A stretch of DNA of 64,000 nt. Source: Paulinella micropora. Lineage: Eukaryota > Cercozoa > Imbricatea > Euglyphida > Paulinellidae. The notes beneath the pieces are model-generated. The model worked only from the letters and a program-made list of their open reading frames with translations, was not told the origin of the DNA and ran no database searches. The position numbers were made by a program, and so were the translations under genes. The stretch is from positions 80,001-144,000 of the forward strand of contig WBZZ01005990.1 of the NCBI GenBank assembly GCA_019918135.1, in the 5' to 3' direction. Shown here piece by piece: positions 20,341-31,245 of this stretch (position 1 is the first letter of the stretch; each line of letters starts with the position of its first letter).

Positions 20341-21319
20341 ATGCCGAAAACCAACCTCCCAGGCCATAACAGAAGAAGGAGATTGGGGGTTACCCGGAAG
20401 CGTTCCAAAAACGCGGAGAAGCCTGGCTCTGGGAAGCGTCTTGCCCAGCGTTCCCGCACCGTGGCCCTGGAGGAGAAGTCGAAGCACCGCCCCCCCCCCC
20501 ACGCCAGCCCACAGCCAGACCCCCCCCCCCCCCCCCTACGCCCCCACGTTCTATTCTGCCCCCCCCAAGCCCAGTCAAGACAAGAACGAGAACTTCTTCT
20601 CTCCTTTCTCCTTTTTCTCCTTCTTCTCCTTCTCAGTCCTCCTCTCTTCCTGCTCCTCCCTCTACTTCCTCTGTTAGTGTAGTTCAGGAGAGAGGTGAGC
20701 TATTAAATCGTTCTATTTTTTCCCCTCGCACCCCCACCCCCACTCCAAAAGCACAAGTCAAACTCGTGTTTGCACACACACGCACAGCTTCCTCCTCCTC
20801 CACCTCATTCTCACGACTCACACAGTTAGGTAGTGGCAAGGCAGAGGCAGATGTAGAGGAGGAAGTGATAGTAGAAGACAAGTTGAGACACGCATTAACA
20901 TGCACACACAAACTCGTACAACGCATTGAGTGGGGAGACGAAAAGATAGTGATGGAGAGATATAGGAATCAGTACCAAGAGATAGTGATAGCAAGCATGC
21001 CTAGGGTGAGGGCAGGGAAAGGGGAGGAGGGAAATGTGGCGAGAAAGGCGAAAAGAAGGAGGAAGAAGAGGAGAGATGCAGTGGTAGCAGGGTTGACAGA
21101 GTTAGTAGATGAGGCACAGGGAATTAGCAAAGAAGATTTAGAAGAGGGACAGACGATGATAAATGAGATGGGAGAGCAGTGGGGGAAGGTAGGAGCAACA
21201 GAGGAGGACCTCAGACATAGGGCATATCAACTGCTTTTATATTGTGACACTGCTGGTCATTCAGACAGGCAGACAAAACAGTTGCTGCGGCTAGTCAAGC
21301 ATCCCTTCCTCACATCCTC
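20341..21319 (+). CDS. unrecognised basic/acidic gene, 5' part
   Basis: ATG 20341 starts a basic, Arg/Lys-rich segment that is frame-shifted at C runs (20490-20500 and 20521-20536) and then low complexity. From about 20766 an open frame codes a charged, helical-looking segment with a nuclear-localisation-like Lys/Arg cluster near 21045. It ends near a CA/CT microsatellite that may be an intron (21320-21755). Probably the N-terminal part of the protein at 21756-22562. Confidence 0.45.
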
Positions 21320-21621
21320 CTTGGTCACACACACACACATACACATACATACATACATACTCTCTCTCTCTTTCTTTCTTTCTTTCTTTTTTTTTCTTTT
21401 TTTTCTTCTTTTTTGGGGGGGGGGGTGTTACTGGGGGGTAAGGCTAGGAGAGTATCTGGTTAGTGACTGGTCCTCTCCCAGTTTTACCCTTTTTTAGTTG
21501 CCTTGCAATCTCTCTCTCTCTCTCTCTCTCTTTTCTCCTTCTTCTTCTTCTTCTTCTTCCACTTCTTTTTTTCTTCTTTTTTTTTCTTTTTTTTTTCTTT
21601 TCTTTCTTTTATTTTTTTCTT

Positions 21622-21652
<31 letters not shown>

Positions 21653-21755
21653 GGTGAGTGGAAAGTTTTTTTCAGTATGCACATTAAATTTTTTTTTTAT
21701 TAAATATTTTTTTATCACTTGTTTTTTTTTCTTTTTTAACCTCCGGGGTTTTTAG
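21320..21755 (+). repeat. polypyrimidine and CA/CT microsatellite, possible intron
   Basis: (CA)n, (CATA)n, (CTTT)n, (CT)n and T runs, ending in TTTTTAG before an open frame. Frames on both strands here are low-complexity artefacts. Confidence 0.7.
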
Positions 21756-22562
21756 TTGCTGAAGCACAAGAAGACTGTGACGGAGACCGTGGTGGAGCAG
21801 TTCCGGTTAAAGGGTAGTGCAGACAGGCAGTCAGCTAGTGTAGACTTTGATGCAGTTATGAGCTATTTTTACGAGTTGTTAAAAGATAGTAAGTTAGTAG
21901 AAGGTGAGGATAGTAATAAATTAAAAGAAATACATTTAGCTCTCGGCGGGGACGGGCGGAAGACAGGCGCAAATCTACGATCCGTTGTGTTAGCAGCCAA
22001 GCTTTTCCCGGTTGATGTCAACTGCAAGCCACTGGCACCTATGCCTACCCCTACCTCACAAGATGCGCTCTTCCCTTTGCTAATTGCTAAGTGTAACGAA
22101 AAGCAGGAAGAGCTGGAGGTAGTGTGTCAAGATGTGCTTCGCCGGCTGGAGAAAGTGCAGGACGCCGGCGGATGGAAACATCCAACCACAGGTGTCACTT
22201 TACCTACTATTAAACTCTTTCTGATTGGCGATAATATTATGAAGTGGTTGCTGGAGTGTACCGGTCATAAGTCCGCCAACTCCAAGGACTTCTGCATGTA
22301 CTGCTTCTGCCGGGAAGAAAATAGGTATGATCTCACCACGAAACATACGATTACTAGGTTGTCTAACTTCAAGCCGGGAGAGGCCGGCAAGAAGCATGAC
22401 AAATCTTTGTTTCATTTCATACCTATTGAACATCTACCGGATTTGTTACACATGATGCTGAGAGTATCAGGTCGTTTTGCAGCTGCTCTAATTAGGGAGA
22501 TAATTGAAGGCAAAAGAGAGGGAAAAAGTATTAAAGAGAGGAAAAAAGTATTAAAACAATAA
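21756..22562 (+). CDS. transposon-associated protein of unnamed family
   Basis: About 268 residues. Features are GGDGRKTGxxxxSVVLxAxxLFP near residue 65-90, a C-x2-C-x-C cluster near residue 185 preceded by a Lys/Trp-rich segment, and HLPDLLHMMLRVSGRF near residue 232. I recall the same order of motifs (GDGR...SVVL, WCxC-like cluster, LHLLLRIS) in uncharacterised, repeated proteins of invertebrates and mycorrhizal fungi that appear transposon-linked, but I cannot name the family. The end is Lys-rich and stops in A-rich sequence. It might be a transposase-like or helper protein of an insertion in element A. Confidence 0.5.
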   Translation: MLKHKKTVTETVVEQFRLKGSADRQSASVDFDAVMSYFYELLKDSKLVEGEDSNKLKEIHLALGGDGRKTGANLRSVVLAAKLFPVDVNCKPLAPMPTPTSQDALFPLLIAKCNEKQEELEVVCQDVLRRLEKVQDAGGWKHPTTGVTLPTIKLFLIGDNIMKWLLECTGHKSANSKDFCMYCFCREENRYDLTTKHTITRLSNFKPGEAGKKHDKSLFHFIPIEHLPDLLHMMLRVSGRFAAALIREIIEGKREGKSIKERKKVLKQ

Positions 22563-22746
22563 AAAAAATTAATAAAAAAGAGAAAAAAAAACTTTTGTAT
22601 TGTTAAATACAGGGGTAAAATTTCAATGAAAATTAAAAGATGGTGCGGTCTATCAACCGACCGCAACACTTTGGTATTTATGTTATGTAGATATAACCCC
22701 CCCCCCCCCCCACTCTCACTTGTAATCCCCTACGCACTCCTCCAAC

Positions 22747-23664
22747 TCAACCCCCTTGCCCTCTCCCCCACACGAACAGCTCACTATCACTATCCATAAA
22801 GCACTGCTTGAACACCCCCGCCACATTGCACATACCGTCGCTAGTTACCCAAAATTCTATCTTTTTATCATCTACCAATCTGCCTACACGCACACCTGGC
22901 CCTCCCACCCTAACTTTCTTCACCCCCCCTTTCTTCGTCTCTAACTGCCTAGTCTCCTCAAAAAAGACAAGTGCGAAAGGTTGTTGTTGATGTGGGATGT
23001 GAGTGGGGATTTTGATTTTGTGCTTGGTGTCGGGAACACATTGCTTAACACACACTCTCAAACTCACCCTCAAAATCAACACAGGGCTACCCACGTCCTC
23101 TACACCATACACCACCTTTCTCACTTGCTTCCTCTCTTCTCCCTCACCTACCCACTCTAATCTCTCACTCTCTTTTTTACGTCTACCATAAGGAAAAGGG
23201 ACAAGGGTGCATGAAAATTGAGGCCTCTCACTCTCTCTGAATCTCTTCCAACCCACACAAAAAGATCTGTCAACATGAGGAAACAGAGCACGCAAAGCAG
23301 ACACAGACATAACACAAAAAACAAGTTGCTGTGCGGTTTCAAAAGTTTGGATGTGTGCTTTGTCTTGTCTCATTTCTCTCGCTACACACTTCTCCACCCA
23401 CTCTTTCATACTCTCTTTTGTGTACTGATCCCCTACCTCACATCTATAAAACTTATTCTCTGCCTCTGGCTGGCCTCTAAAACTCAACCCTTGCTTAATA
23501 AGTCGCAACGCACCCTTTGCTAACGCTACACTATCCGTGCGTGAGTTGGGTGTTGTGAGCTGTTGTAGGGTGAGGAGATGTGGGGTGTGTTTGTTGATGG
23601 GGGGGTGGGCTTGTTGTTTTTGTGGTTGTGCGCGTGAGGGGGGGGGGGCTGCTCTTTTTCTCAC
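22747..23664 (-). CDS. unrecognised 305-residue protein
   Basis: A long uninterrupted minus-strand frame. The start is not certain, because the first in-frame codon is GTG and the first ATG is inside. A Pro/Gln-rich N-terminus is followed by a mixed alpha/beta-looking region with several Cys and Trp and basic stretches. No signal peptide or membrane segment. Length without stops and balanced composition suggest a real, possibly transposon-encoded, gene. It faces the gene at 21756-22562 tail to tail. Confidence 0.45.
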   Translation of the reverse strand: MRKRAAPPPSRAQPQKQQAHPPINKHTPHLLTLQQLTTPNSRTDSVALAKGALRLIKQGLSFRGQPEAENKFYRCEVGDQYTKESMKEWVEKCVAREMRQDKAHIQTFETAQQLVFCVMSVSALRALFPHVDRSFCVGWKRFRESERPQFSCTLVPFPYGRRKKESERLEWVGEGEERKQVRKVVYGVEDVGSPVLILRVSLRVCVKQCVPDTKHKIKIPTHIPHQQQPFALVFFEETRQLETKKGGVKKVRVGGPGVRVGRLVDDKKIEFWVTSDGMCNVAGVFKQCFMDSDSELFVWGRGQGG

Positions 23665-24145
23665 ACTCTCTCTCTTTCTCTCTCTCTCTCTCCCACTTCC
23701 TGTCTAGCTATCTTTCTATAAGCTATGTTGAAGTCGTGGCGAAGGGCGGCGTTGTAATCCCGTCCCAAATGGCCAGGGAGCTGGAAACTCGCCGCGACGA
23801 CGAAGGCCTCCATGTCGGCAACGCCAAGGTCTGGGATGGACGGGATGGGTCGAGTGCGAGGAAAAGATGACGATATAGGCAGGACACTTTTTTTTTCCAA
23901 TTCAGTCTGTGCGTGGCAATTTGTCGACAAATATACCAGATAACACGCATTTTTTCAAGGGCCCTTGGTGGCATGAACTTTAGGAGAACGTAGCTCCTGA
24001 ACGCGGCATGTTCATACAAAGTTATAGTAGTGAAATATTTTTATTTTCTCATGAACTGTTCAATGGTGTTATTAAAAATAGTACTACTACAATAGGACCA
24101 CTAAGGAACTTCCCTAGTCTATGAAATTACATATGAGAGGGTAGA
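23665..24145. other. possible gene fragment and AT-rich junction
   Basis: A CT-rich run at 23660-23695, then a minus-strand frame (about 23700-23930) with an ordinary amino-acid mix and no recognised motif. At 24020-24100 an imperfect hairpin has arms near TAGTAGTG and CTACTACA. This may be the right edge of an insertion that starts near 19135. Confidence 0.35.
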
Positions 24146-24297
24146 TTGTCTGTACCTACTTTGTCTGTACCAACTTTGACTCACACTTCGTCTTCTCAAC
24201 CTACCACTCCACTATCTAATACATCCTCATCACCTTTATTTGGACCTCCTGTGGTCATGGAAGAAGGAGAGCCAGGTAGAGCTGAGGATAGTAACGT

Positions 24298-24957
24298 TTG
24301 GGTAAGGGACGCAAAGCGAGTGTTAAGGGTGGAGGACTACCCCTCATTGAAGAAATACAACGGTTGGTTACTGCTCTCAATCAGGGGCTTAAGAGCAGAA
24401 CAGTGAGAGATGGGTTGATTACGAGCCAGGAGGGAGAGTATGACGAATTCTTTACAGAATTATATTACGCCATGCATGATTGCGTCCTTATCCTTGCTAC
24501 CAAACACAACAACCCGTTTGCACGAGGCATCGTTTCATCTTTCCCTTACATGGTAAAGGAGGCAGAGGATCTCGAGGATGTGTTGGGTGGAGTGACACCT
24601 CCAGAAGAAGACGAACCCCAAAGCCCATCAGACACAGACACCACCACTTCATTCCCCGAACAAGACAAACCACACTCTGAATGCTCTATCATGTCGATGG
24701 ACAATAACTCTGACCACAGAACTGACAGCAGCAATATAGTGTGGGTAGACGATAGTGGTGCAAGCGAAGCAAAGTCCCCAGATAGGTCTACATTTGTCAG
24801 TCTTAAGAGGGCCCCACAGAAATTCCGCATAGCAAAAGGGAGCATTAGAACCGAGTACAAAGGGAAAGTTTTAATGAATCTGTCGGGAGCTCATGGGGAA
24901 GAAGTCAATGTCCTTGATGCCCACACTACCTACAACCCGCACCTAAAATACGGTTAG
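24298..24957 (+). CDS. element A protease region
   Basis: The frame contains Asp-Asp-Ser-Gly-Ala-Ser near 24750, preceded by Trp-Val, which is the active-site motif of copia aspartic proteases. The upstream 130 residues are helical, then acidic and Pro-rich. The start is open on the 5' side, as expected for part of a polyprotein. The end passes in another frame into the pre-integrase segment. Confidence 0.7.
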   Translation: MGKGRKASVKGGGLPLIEEIQRLVTALNQGLKSRTVRDGLITSQEGEYDEFFTELYYAMHDCVLILATKHNNPFARGIVSSFPYMVKEAEDLEDVLGGVTPPEEDEPQSPSDTDTTTSFPEQDKPHSECSIMSMDNNSDHRTDSSNIVWVDDSGASEAKSPDRSTFVSLKRAPQKFRIAKGSIRTEYKGKVLMNLSGAHGEEVNVLDAHTTYNPHLKYG

Positions 24958-25244
24958 TGGCTACTTCAGCATGGGTTCGTAAGGGTTTTGCCGTCATACA
25001 CCAAAACAATCAAGTGATAGTGCTCAGAAAGCCAATTCTTATTACGGAAGACCAAATCGTGGCTAGAGGGAGAGCACTCCCAAACCACTTGACGGTGTTT
25101 GATGCCCCGGGCACTCCACCACTCAATCCTAACGAGTGGTATGAGCCCACAGGTCCCTCTACTACTACGCCCTCCGTCACAAGTGAGACCCCCGAGCCCG
25201 ACGATGATGACAGTGTCACGTCGGACTCGGGGGGACAAGCTTGA
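24957..25244 (+). CDS. element A pre-integrase segment
   Basis: 95 residues with the short beta-type pattern of gag-pre-integrase regions (KGFAVIHQNNQVIVLRKP, then ARGRALPNH), similar to 9838-10101 of element B. An acidic Pro/Thr-rich linker follows. The next frame carries the zinc finger of integrase. Confidence 0.55.
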   Translation: MATSAWVRKGFAVIHQNNQVIVLRKPILITEDQIVARGRALPNHLTVFDAPGTPPLNPNEWYEPTGPSTTTPSVTSETPEPDDDDSVTSDSGGQA

Positions 25245-25375
25245 CAACCCACCTCTCATCTTTCTCAGAAAACCAACCCATCTACCTATCACGACATGTA
25301 CTGTTTGTTGTCACCATGTATTTGTGGTTGGCGATGTGACGTACCTAATACATACGTACCCTACTCTACTGAGAT

Positions 25376-26203
25376 AGATCATGAGAAAGATGAGAGGGCT
25401 GAGAGTAAGGGAGATAAAGCGCTAGGTAGTAAAGCTTTATGTCCTGTTGTTCGTCCTCACTATCATGAAAACACACATGCCACTGTGTTCCATGGTATGT
25501 GTAAGCACAGAGGGGTAAAAGCCATGGAACGAATGGCCAACTATATGGGAGTAAAGATAGTGGGGAGGGAGTGGAGAGAACGAGTAATGAGATGCGAGTG
25601 GTGCTTAAAGAATAAGATAAAGAGAGTGCCCCATTTCAAAGACAACCACCATGCGGTAGAACGCACCCTGGGGTCCACATATCAATGGATACTCAGGGTT
25701 GGTGGAATACCTTATCGTGGGACGGGAAAAAGTACAAATTCACCGTCAAATGTATTGCATCTGGGTTTGAGTTAGACTATTATCTGAGACATAAGAATGA
25801 GTTTTTCACATGCTTCCTTAAGGTCGTTGCCTTCTTTGAACGGCATACAGGAAGAAAAGTGAAATTCTTGACTTGTGACCAGGAGTATGGTAAGTACAAG
25901 GAGTTTCAGACTTGGATTGATACAAATCAACCAGTCCTCCTAGAGGCTCCGACGGGGGAGAAACAGGCGGTCGCTAAAATAGAACGAGCCCACCAGACGT
26001 GCGGCGGACCCGCAAGGGCGGTTCTCAGCGACGCCGATCTTCCTGAGTCCATGTGGACTGCGACGGAGAAAGCTTCCACTTATTTTCGCACCTCTTACCC
26101 CTTGCCCGCGGCCCTTTTAAGGGGAAATCTCCTTATGAAGTCGTTCATAAGAGAAAACCCCTTTTGCGTCATTTGCGCCCCATTGGATGTTTGGCGTACA
26201 TGA
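25376..26203 (+). pseudogene. element A integrase
   Basis: The HHCC finger has His residues near 25480-25490 and C-x2-C at 25593-25604. The catalytic core in the next frame shows an Asp in DTQGWW (25685), an Asp in CDQEYG (25876) and a Glu in KIERAHQ (25982), the DDE triad. A frameshift lies between finger and core (25680-25775) and another after the core. The later TPYE-like and FGCLAYM block is in a third frame near 26100-26215. Confidence 0.75.
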
Positions 26204-26227
26204 AAGTAGACGCAAAGAGGGGGAAAG

Positions 26228-27175
26228 GTGAGAGGGAGGAAAGTTTTATTTCTCAGGTACGAAAGAAACAACGGTTATTATCGTGTATACGATCCGGTTG
26301 CGAGGAAAATATTCGGTAATGTCCGTGATGTTATTTTCGACGTTTGGAGACTGGGGAAGAGGGGGGCATCTAAGTCTCTCGAAAGAGATGATGTTGAGGG
26401 TGAGATGTTCTCTGTTAATTGGCAACAACCCCCCCCCTCCCCTATCGCAACAAATGACCCCAGAAGATCAAGGAACCGTTTCAGGGGAGGACCCGGGATG
26501 AGAGATTCCGGCAGGGGGACTTCGACCCTCACTCTGGAATCCCCCCCTGATGAGTCACTCCACGCTCCGCAAACTGACGAGGATAGCGAGGCAGAAGAGG
26601 GACCGGTGTTCGTGAACACGAGCCCGCCTCCCTTAGAGCCTCCGAGTCCCAAAGTTGCTCAGCCGAGTGATGAGCAGGGGGAGATAAAGAAAGCAAGAAG
26701 GGGGCGTAAGCCCAAAGAAAGACAGCGGTTGTCCGGAACGTATGTGGAAATCCCGGCAAGGGCTTTCGGGGAGCAGTGGGTTTACGGGGATAAATGGGAG
26801 ACGGCGATACGACGGGGGACAGCAACAGCCCCGTCTGCTCCCGTTACCCGTAAATCTAAACGCTTTCCCGCGCATAGTGTATTGTATGACGACGGCGTTA
26901 CCGATAAGATATTAGACACAGAAATCGTCAAATATGCCAAAGCCCCGCAACAGTCAGAAGCTATGCCCGAACCGCGTGAGCAAAAAGCCGCAACCGCACC
27001 ACCACCCTTGTCGACCAACAAAAACTCTGATTCGGATCTTAATACTAACGATCCCGGGATTGATCAAGGTCACCTCAGAATTTGCGTTTGTCGAGGGGGA
27101 GAGGGAGAGGGTAGAGAAGCAAGAGAGCGGCACATAAACCGGGATGGAGATCACACGAACAGGCGGAAATTTTGA
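26228..27175 (+). CDS. element A integrase tail and Pol linker
   Basis: 315 residues. The first 45 residues are the conserved copia segment after the integrase core (VLFLRYERNNGYYRVYDP...). The rest is a long, low-complexity, Pro/Glu/Arg-rich linker to reverse transcriptase with no recognisable domain. A 10-base C run at 26431 is in frame. Confidence 0.65.
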   Translation: MRGRKVLFLRYERNNGYYRVYDPVARKIFGNVRDVIFDVWRLGKRGASKSLERDDVEGEMFSVNWQQPPPSPIATNDPRRSRNRFRGGPGMRDSGRGTSTLTLESPPDESLHAPQTDEDSEAEEGPVFVNTSPPPLEPPSPKVAQPSDEQGEIKKARRGRKPKERQRLSGTYVEIPARAFGEQWVYGDKWETAIRRGTATAPSAPVTRKSKRFPAHSVLYDDGVTDKILDTEIVKYAKAPQQSEAMPEPREQKAATAPPPLSTNKNSDSDLNTNDPGIDQGHLRICVCRGGEGEGREARERHINRDGDHTNRRKF

Positions 27176-27964
27176 ATGAAAACATTATCACGAGGAAGAG
27201 GGCGAGAGCTCATGTCGCGGTATGTGCCCGGGAGGAAAATCGGGCGGAGTATTGTCTCGTGAGTGAGAAATTCCCGGAATTCCCAGTAGTACAGAAACCA
27301 AAAGACCGTAAGCAAGCTAGACAGAAGGAATTCGAACAGCTCAAAGAACTAAAAGCATTTGTTTGGCGAAAATTGAGCGAAGCGAAAATGTCGGGCACAC
27401 CAATCATTCCTATAAAATGGATAGATACGGTAAAACAACAAGGTACTGCGGATGAATTCCATAAAGCCCGGATAACCCTACGAGGGGTCCTCCTGAAAGC
27501 TTACGCTCAGTACAATCCCAGAAAGACTTACTCTCCCACAGCCCAGCACAGGACCATTTTGCTCATGGTAGCCTATGCAGCCTTTTTCGGAATAGATTTT
27601 ATGGCTGATAGATTTCACGACCGCCTATCTGCATGCGAATCTCCCATACGACATATACGTCAAACCGCCGGCTGAATTTCAGACTGCGGACTATGTGCTT
27701 CTGAAGAAGGCCTTATACGGCCATCCGGAGGCAGGCCGTCTTTGGTACGACGTACTGTCCCGGGAGCTCATTACCGAACACAACTTCAAGCCCCTCACGC
27801 TAGACAGGGCCTCTTTCGTAAAGCATGGGAGTAGCCCCCAAACTACCCAACTGGTGTCCTTTCACGTCGATGATGGCTGTCTTGCTGCATCACAAGAAAG
27901 ACACATCAAGATGGTTAAGTTGTTCGAAAAGAGAGGCTTCCGGTGCAAGGACCTAGGCAAAGCC
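27172..27964 (+). pseudogene. element A reverse transcriptase, left copy (truncated)
   Basis: RVT_2 fingers and palm: a KQARQKEFEQL start, the IPIKWIDTVK block, KKALYGHPEAGRLWYDV, and the catalytic FHVDDG near 27861. A frameshift near 27600 breaks it. It stops at 27964, where unrelated DNA begins. 27310-27964 is duplicated at 35859-36515, where the gene continues to its end. Confidence 0.8.
27310..27964 (+). repeat. 655-bp direct duplication, left copy
   Basis: Matches 35859-36515 at about 97-98%. Homology begins at AAGCAAGCTAG and ends at AAAGCC in both copies. Together they flank the 7.9-kb cassette. Confidence 0.9.
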
Positions 27965-27984
27965 GCTCCAAGGTCCGGTCGTAC

Positions 27985-28750
27985 CGAAAATGAATTTTTG
28001 CACAAATGATTAAAATTGCACGATTATGGCTAAAAACCCATTATTATTAATAAAAACATTAATTTATTGCAAAAAAAAGGTGAAAAAAACCTTGAAAGGT
28101 GATTGCATATGACTTAAGACTAGTATGAAAGATTGCAGGCGAAACAGCACCACTATCAGCAAACTCATGGAGAGCCACGCATTATGAGCATGTTTGTGCA
28201 AGTCCAAACGTCAGAAATCCATCAAAAACTCATAAATGTATTTATTCTTTCTATTTCTGCAAATTTCACGTCGCTGTTGGCACTTGCCAGCCACTGCACA
28301 GCACTCTACAGCAGCGCATTGAGCGCTAGCGCTGGGTCACGAAAATAGCCAAGCAATATTATTCAAGTGCTAGCACCTAATCATAAACAAACAATTGCCA
28401 CGCTGCAAACAGAGCAAAACAACTAAAATCATGAAAAGCAACAACAAATTCCTGACATTCCCAGCTGCTGGTGGCACTTGCCAGCCAGGGTGGGTTATTA
28501 CGCTGCATTTCAAAAATTATTGCCGCGATCCCAGTACATGACCTGAGTACGGTCACACAGATCAGATGCTGGGGTTGCATTTCAGGGGAACATTGCAAGC
28601 AGCTACCGAACGCCTGCTTTAGTCATCTTCCTCCACCTCCGAGGTCTCCGAGAGCCCCGCCTCACATAGCTCGCAGCCTTCGAAGTCCACGCTGCCTGGG
28701 AGCGGGCCATAGTTCGGATGATTGCAGACGTCGCAAACCCAGGCAACTGC
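27985..28750. other. left flank of cassette, non-coding
   Basis: AT-rich start, then a GGCACTTGCCAGCCA stretch repeated at 28278 and 28472. No gene supported until the stop of the minus-strand gene at 28751. Confidence 0.5.
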
Positions 28751-29777
28751 TTAATCTTCCGAATCTTTCCAGGCTTCCTCCTCCTCTTGCCATTCCTCGT
28801 CAGCTTCTTCTGCATCTGATTCCCCGTAGTCCACCCGCCGGGCAGCCTTGCGCCTTCGCTTACCTGGTGGTGCAGCAGCCCTCGCAGTCGCTCTGGCCGC
28901 CTTCTTGTTGCCACGCGCTGCTTTCTCCTCAACCCGCTGCTGTTGTTTCCTCGCACCCTTTTTAGCGCCTTTCTTAGATCCCTTTGTAGCGCCCTTCTTC
29001 TGCGCCTTGCCTGGCTCCGCTTGGTTACCAAGAGCCTCGTCCAGCCTCTGCTGAAGCTCGGCCACCACACCCTCTGTGGATAGGCCTAGCCCTTCCAGAA
29101 GTGTGATGCAGTCGCGCTTCAGCATAGTGGAGAACCTTCCTTTTGCCTTAGCTTTCGCTTTGGATCGGCAAGCGGCCAGCGAGTTGAAGTACTGTTGCTT
29201 CTCGTCGTAGTCCATGCCGTCGGTAAGGCCTGACTTCACGTGAACCGCCAACGCCAGCTCTCCCAACTGCGTTTTTTTGGACGGACACTCCTCCCCTTTG
29301 GGGTGGGCAAACGACGGCTTTTTGAAAGCTTGGGTGCACTTCTCGTACCTGGCCCCGCCTGCCGCCTTATCTTGCCGCAAATCAAGCACTATGCGATCCG
29401 CGAACTCAACCTCGCTATGCAAAGCGCCGTACGCAACGCCAGGGATATACTCCTTCCTCCCGTCTGTTTCCCTGAAGTAAACAAAGGATCTCAGATCGCG
29501 GAAGCGCCAGGTAGCACACTCGCGGGGCTCCAGCTTATTCTTTGCCACCCAGGCCATTATCACGTCGGCATCGTGGCCGTAGTAGCGATGATTCTCGAAT
29601 CCAGCACCAGCAGCCGAATACAGCCAATCTTCGATAAAGTCGAACCCACGATTCTGCGCAACCTGGTCGCGAGTGAAAACACGGGTATGAATACCTTTAT
29701 CGCCGTCGCAAACGTTCCAAGCGTTGCCGCCGCACAGCATATCTACGCTCATCTCCACTTGGTACAACTCAAAGTAC
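28751..29777 (-). CDS. cassette minus-strand gene, last exon
   Basis: About 340 residues. A globular first half is rich in Trp, Tyr and Asp with several Cys. A SAP-like short helical segment (residues about 213-240, LLEGLGLSTEG-type) follows, then a Lys/Ala-rich basic stretch and an acidic Glu/Asp tail. SAP segments bind DNA and histone-like basic tails suggest a chromatin location, but the family is not recognised. The exon begins after a TATAG acceptor and joins the upstream exon in frame. Confidence 0.55.
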
Positions 29778-29842
29778 CTATATACATATATAGCTCAGTG
29801 CTGCTTCGGTGCATACTAGTGGACAATTGTAAACCAAACTAC

Positions 29843-30110
29843 CGGCTTTCCGCGAAAATGCAATCCTTGTTGTGGAAATCACCGCCTCCATCGCCAGTGC
29901 GCAGCCCGGGGCCTGGGAGCGACCTAATCTCACCGCTGCCCCCTTGCTCCTTGTTCTTCATGTGGTAATCCCAGATGTATCTGGTGGTAGCACCTGAGTG
30001 CTCAACCCTCATGATGTTGTGAATATACTCGTATTGGAGCTGCCCGTCCGCTCGCCTGGTGACCCGGGTGAACAACAGGTCGTTCATCTTCTCACCGCTT
30101 TCCGAATACT
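29843..30110 (-). CDS. cassette minus-strand gene, middle exon
   Basis: Codes a segment with many Arg, Tyr and Gly residues. A 65-bp intron (29778-29842, GTAGTT...TATAG on the minus strand) follows, and its removal completes an Arg codon and keeps the frame. The upstream acceptor is TTATATTTCTTAG near 30110. No family recognised. Confidence 0.55.
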
Positions 30111-30249
30111 AAGAAATATAATCTTGGTATATTACCCATTGACCCGAACCAGCTTCAAGCGCGTCCACTTTCATTTGGACATAGCTACAGCACAACAAAG
30201 GTGGCGCGAGCAACGAAAATACAAAATAAACCTTCTCTGCACATTGTAC

Positions 30250-30770
30250 TGAGCCTCGTGCTTCACGCACTTCCTCAGCTTCTCCCTGAGCCTTTGGATT
30301 TTTTCGTGATTCCTTTTGCCGGTCGCACTTTCCAGACGAGTCAGCTCAGCCTTCCACCGTTCGTAGTTATCGTGCCATTTGCAAGGCTTTCGCAGCCGTA
30401 GCAGCAGCTGCTTGAGCCTTGTTTTGCTGGAAGATTGCTGCAGTCTTGGGGAACCTCTTTTGTCCTTGTTTGGACATCAGCAATTGTTGAAGCTGTTCGT
30501 CCGTCACTTCCTGTGACAACAATGAGCTAGACCGCACAATTTCCTGGTATTTCCTGCTTTTTTGAAGTCTCTTTGCGTGTTGTGGATCCACTGTACTGAG
30601 ATTGAGGCGCTGTCGAGAATACGGCCCTGTTTGCAAACTACATTCACTACGCACGCTGCCCTCTGAGGAGGAGGCGACGCTACTCGATGAACTAAAGCTA
30701 TGAAGATATGCATCGGCCTTCTGTGAGACCTTTTGCGCACAGGAGATGTCCCCTGCTTCAAGCTTCGCTC
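30250..30770 (-). CDS. cassette minus-strand gene, first recognised exon
   Basis: A Ser-rich start, then a long helical, Lys/Gln/Ala-rich region that ends in a coiled-coil-like stretch (ERWKAELTRLE near 30350). The exact start and the donor near 30240-30250 are uncertain. Faces the plus-strand gene across a gap of about 480 bp that may be a shared promoter. Confidence 0.45.
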
Positions 30771-31245
30771 TAGTCGCTGTGGTGCTAGCCTGCCTGCGAC
30801 TGCTGCTGAGAGCAATGCCGACTTACTTACTTCTGGAAGACTTGCTACGTTGGCCAGAAACGACATGGTACACGTCTGGTGCAACAGAAACAAGCAGTGA
30901 CGACACACAGGGAGCAGACATATACCAGGCGAATTTGCAGCAATCCAAAATTTGAACCAGCCAAACTGAAAAAGCCCTATGAATCACATGCCGAACGCTT
31001 ATGGAAATGATGGAGGAGTAATGAAATAACACGTGTAGACCTGCTTGGGCGTGTGAATACTAGCGCGTTGGACAAAAACAAAGCAGAAGCGTTCGTTTTT
31101 AAAGAAAATAACCTTGCCGTGCCATGCAGGGAATATCGGCATTAGGCTAGTTTTTTGGTATCCAGTGGACTTTGCCTGGCAATCCGTTGCTTTGGTTTTC
31201 CCACCAAAGCTTCTAGCTCATCTCCTGCGTGCAAAAGGGCTTCTA
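30771..31245. other. divergent intergenic region of cassette
   Basis: No convincing gene. Lies between the 5' ends of the two cassette genes. No clear TATA box or other signal singled out. Confidence 0.4.

Noticed and set aside
21463..21755. Ser/Leu/Phe-rich and Glu/Arg/Lys-rich frames on both strands
   Set aside because: Pure CT and T microsatellite, no codon structure.
28603..29070. Arg-rich minus-strand frame overlapping the SAP-like gene
   Set aside because: Alternative phase of the Lys/Ala-rich region. The intron-joined frame is the supported one.
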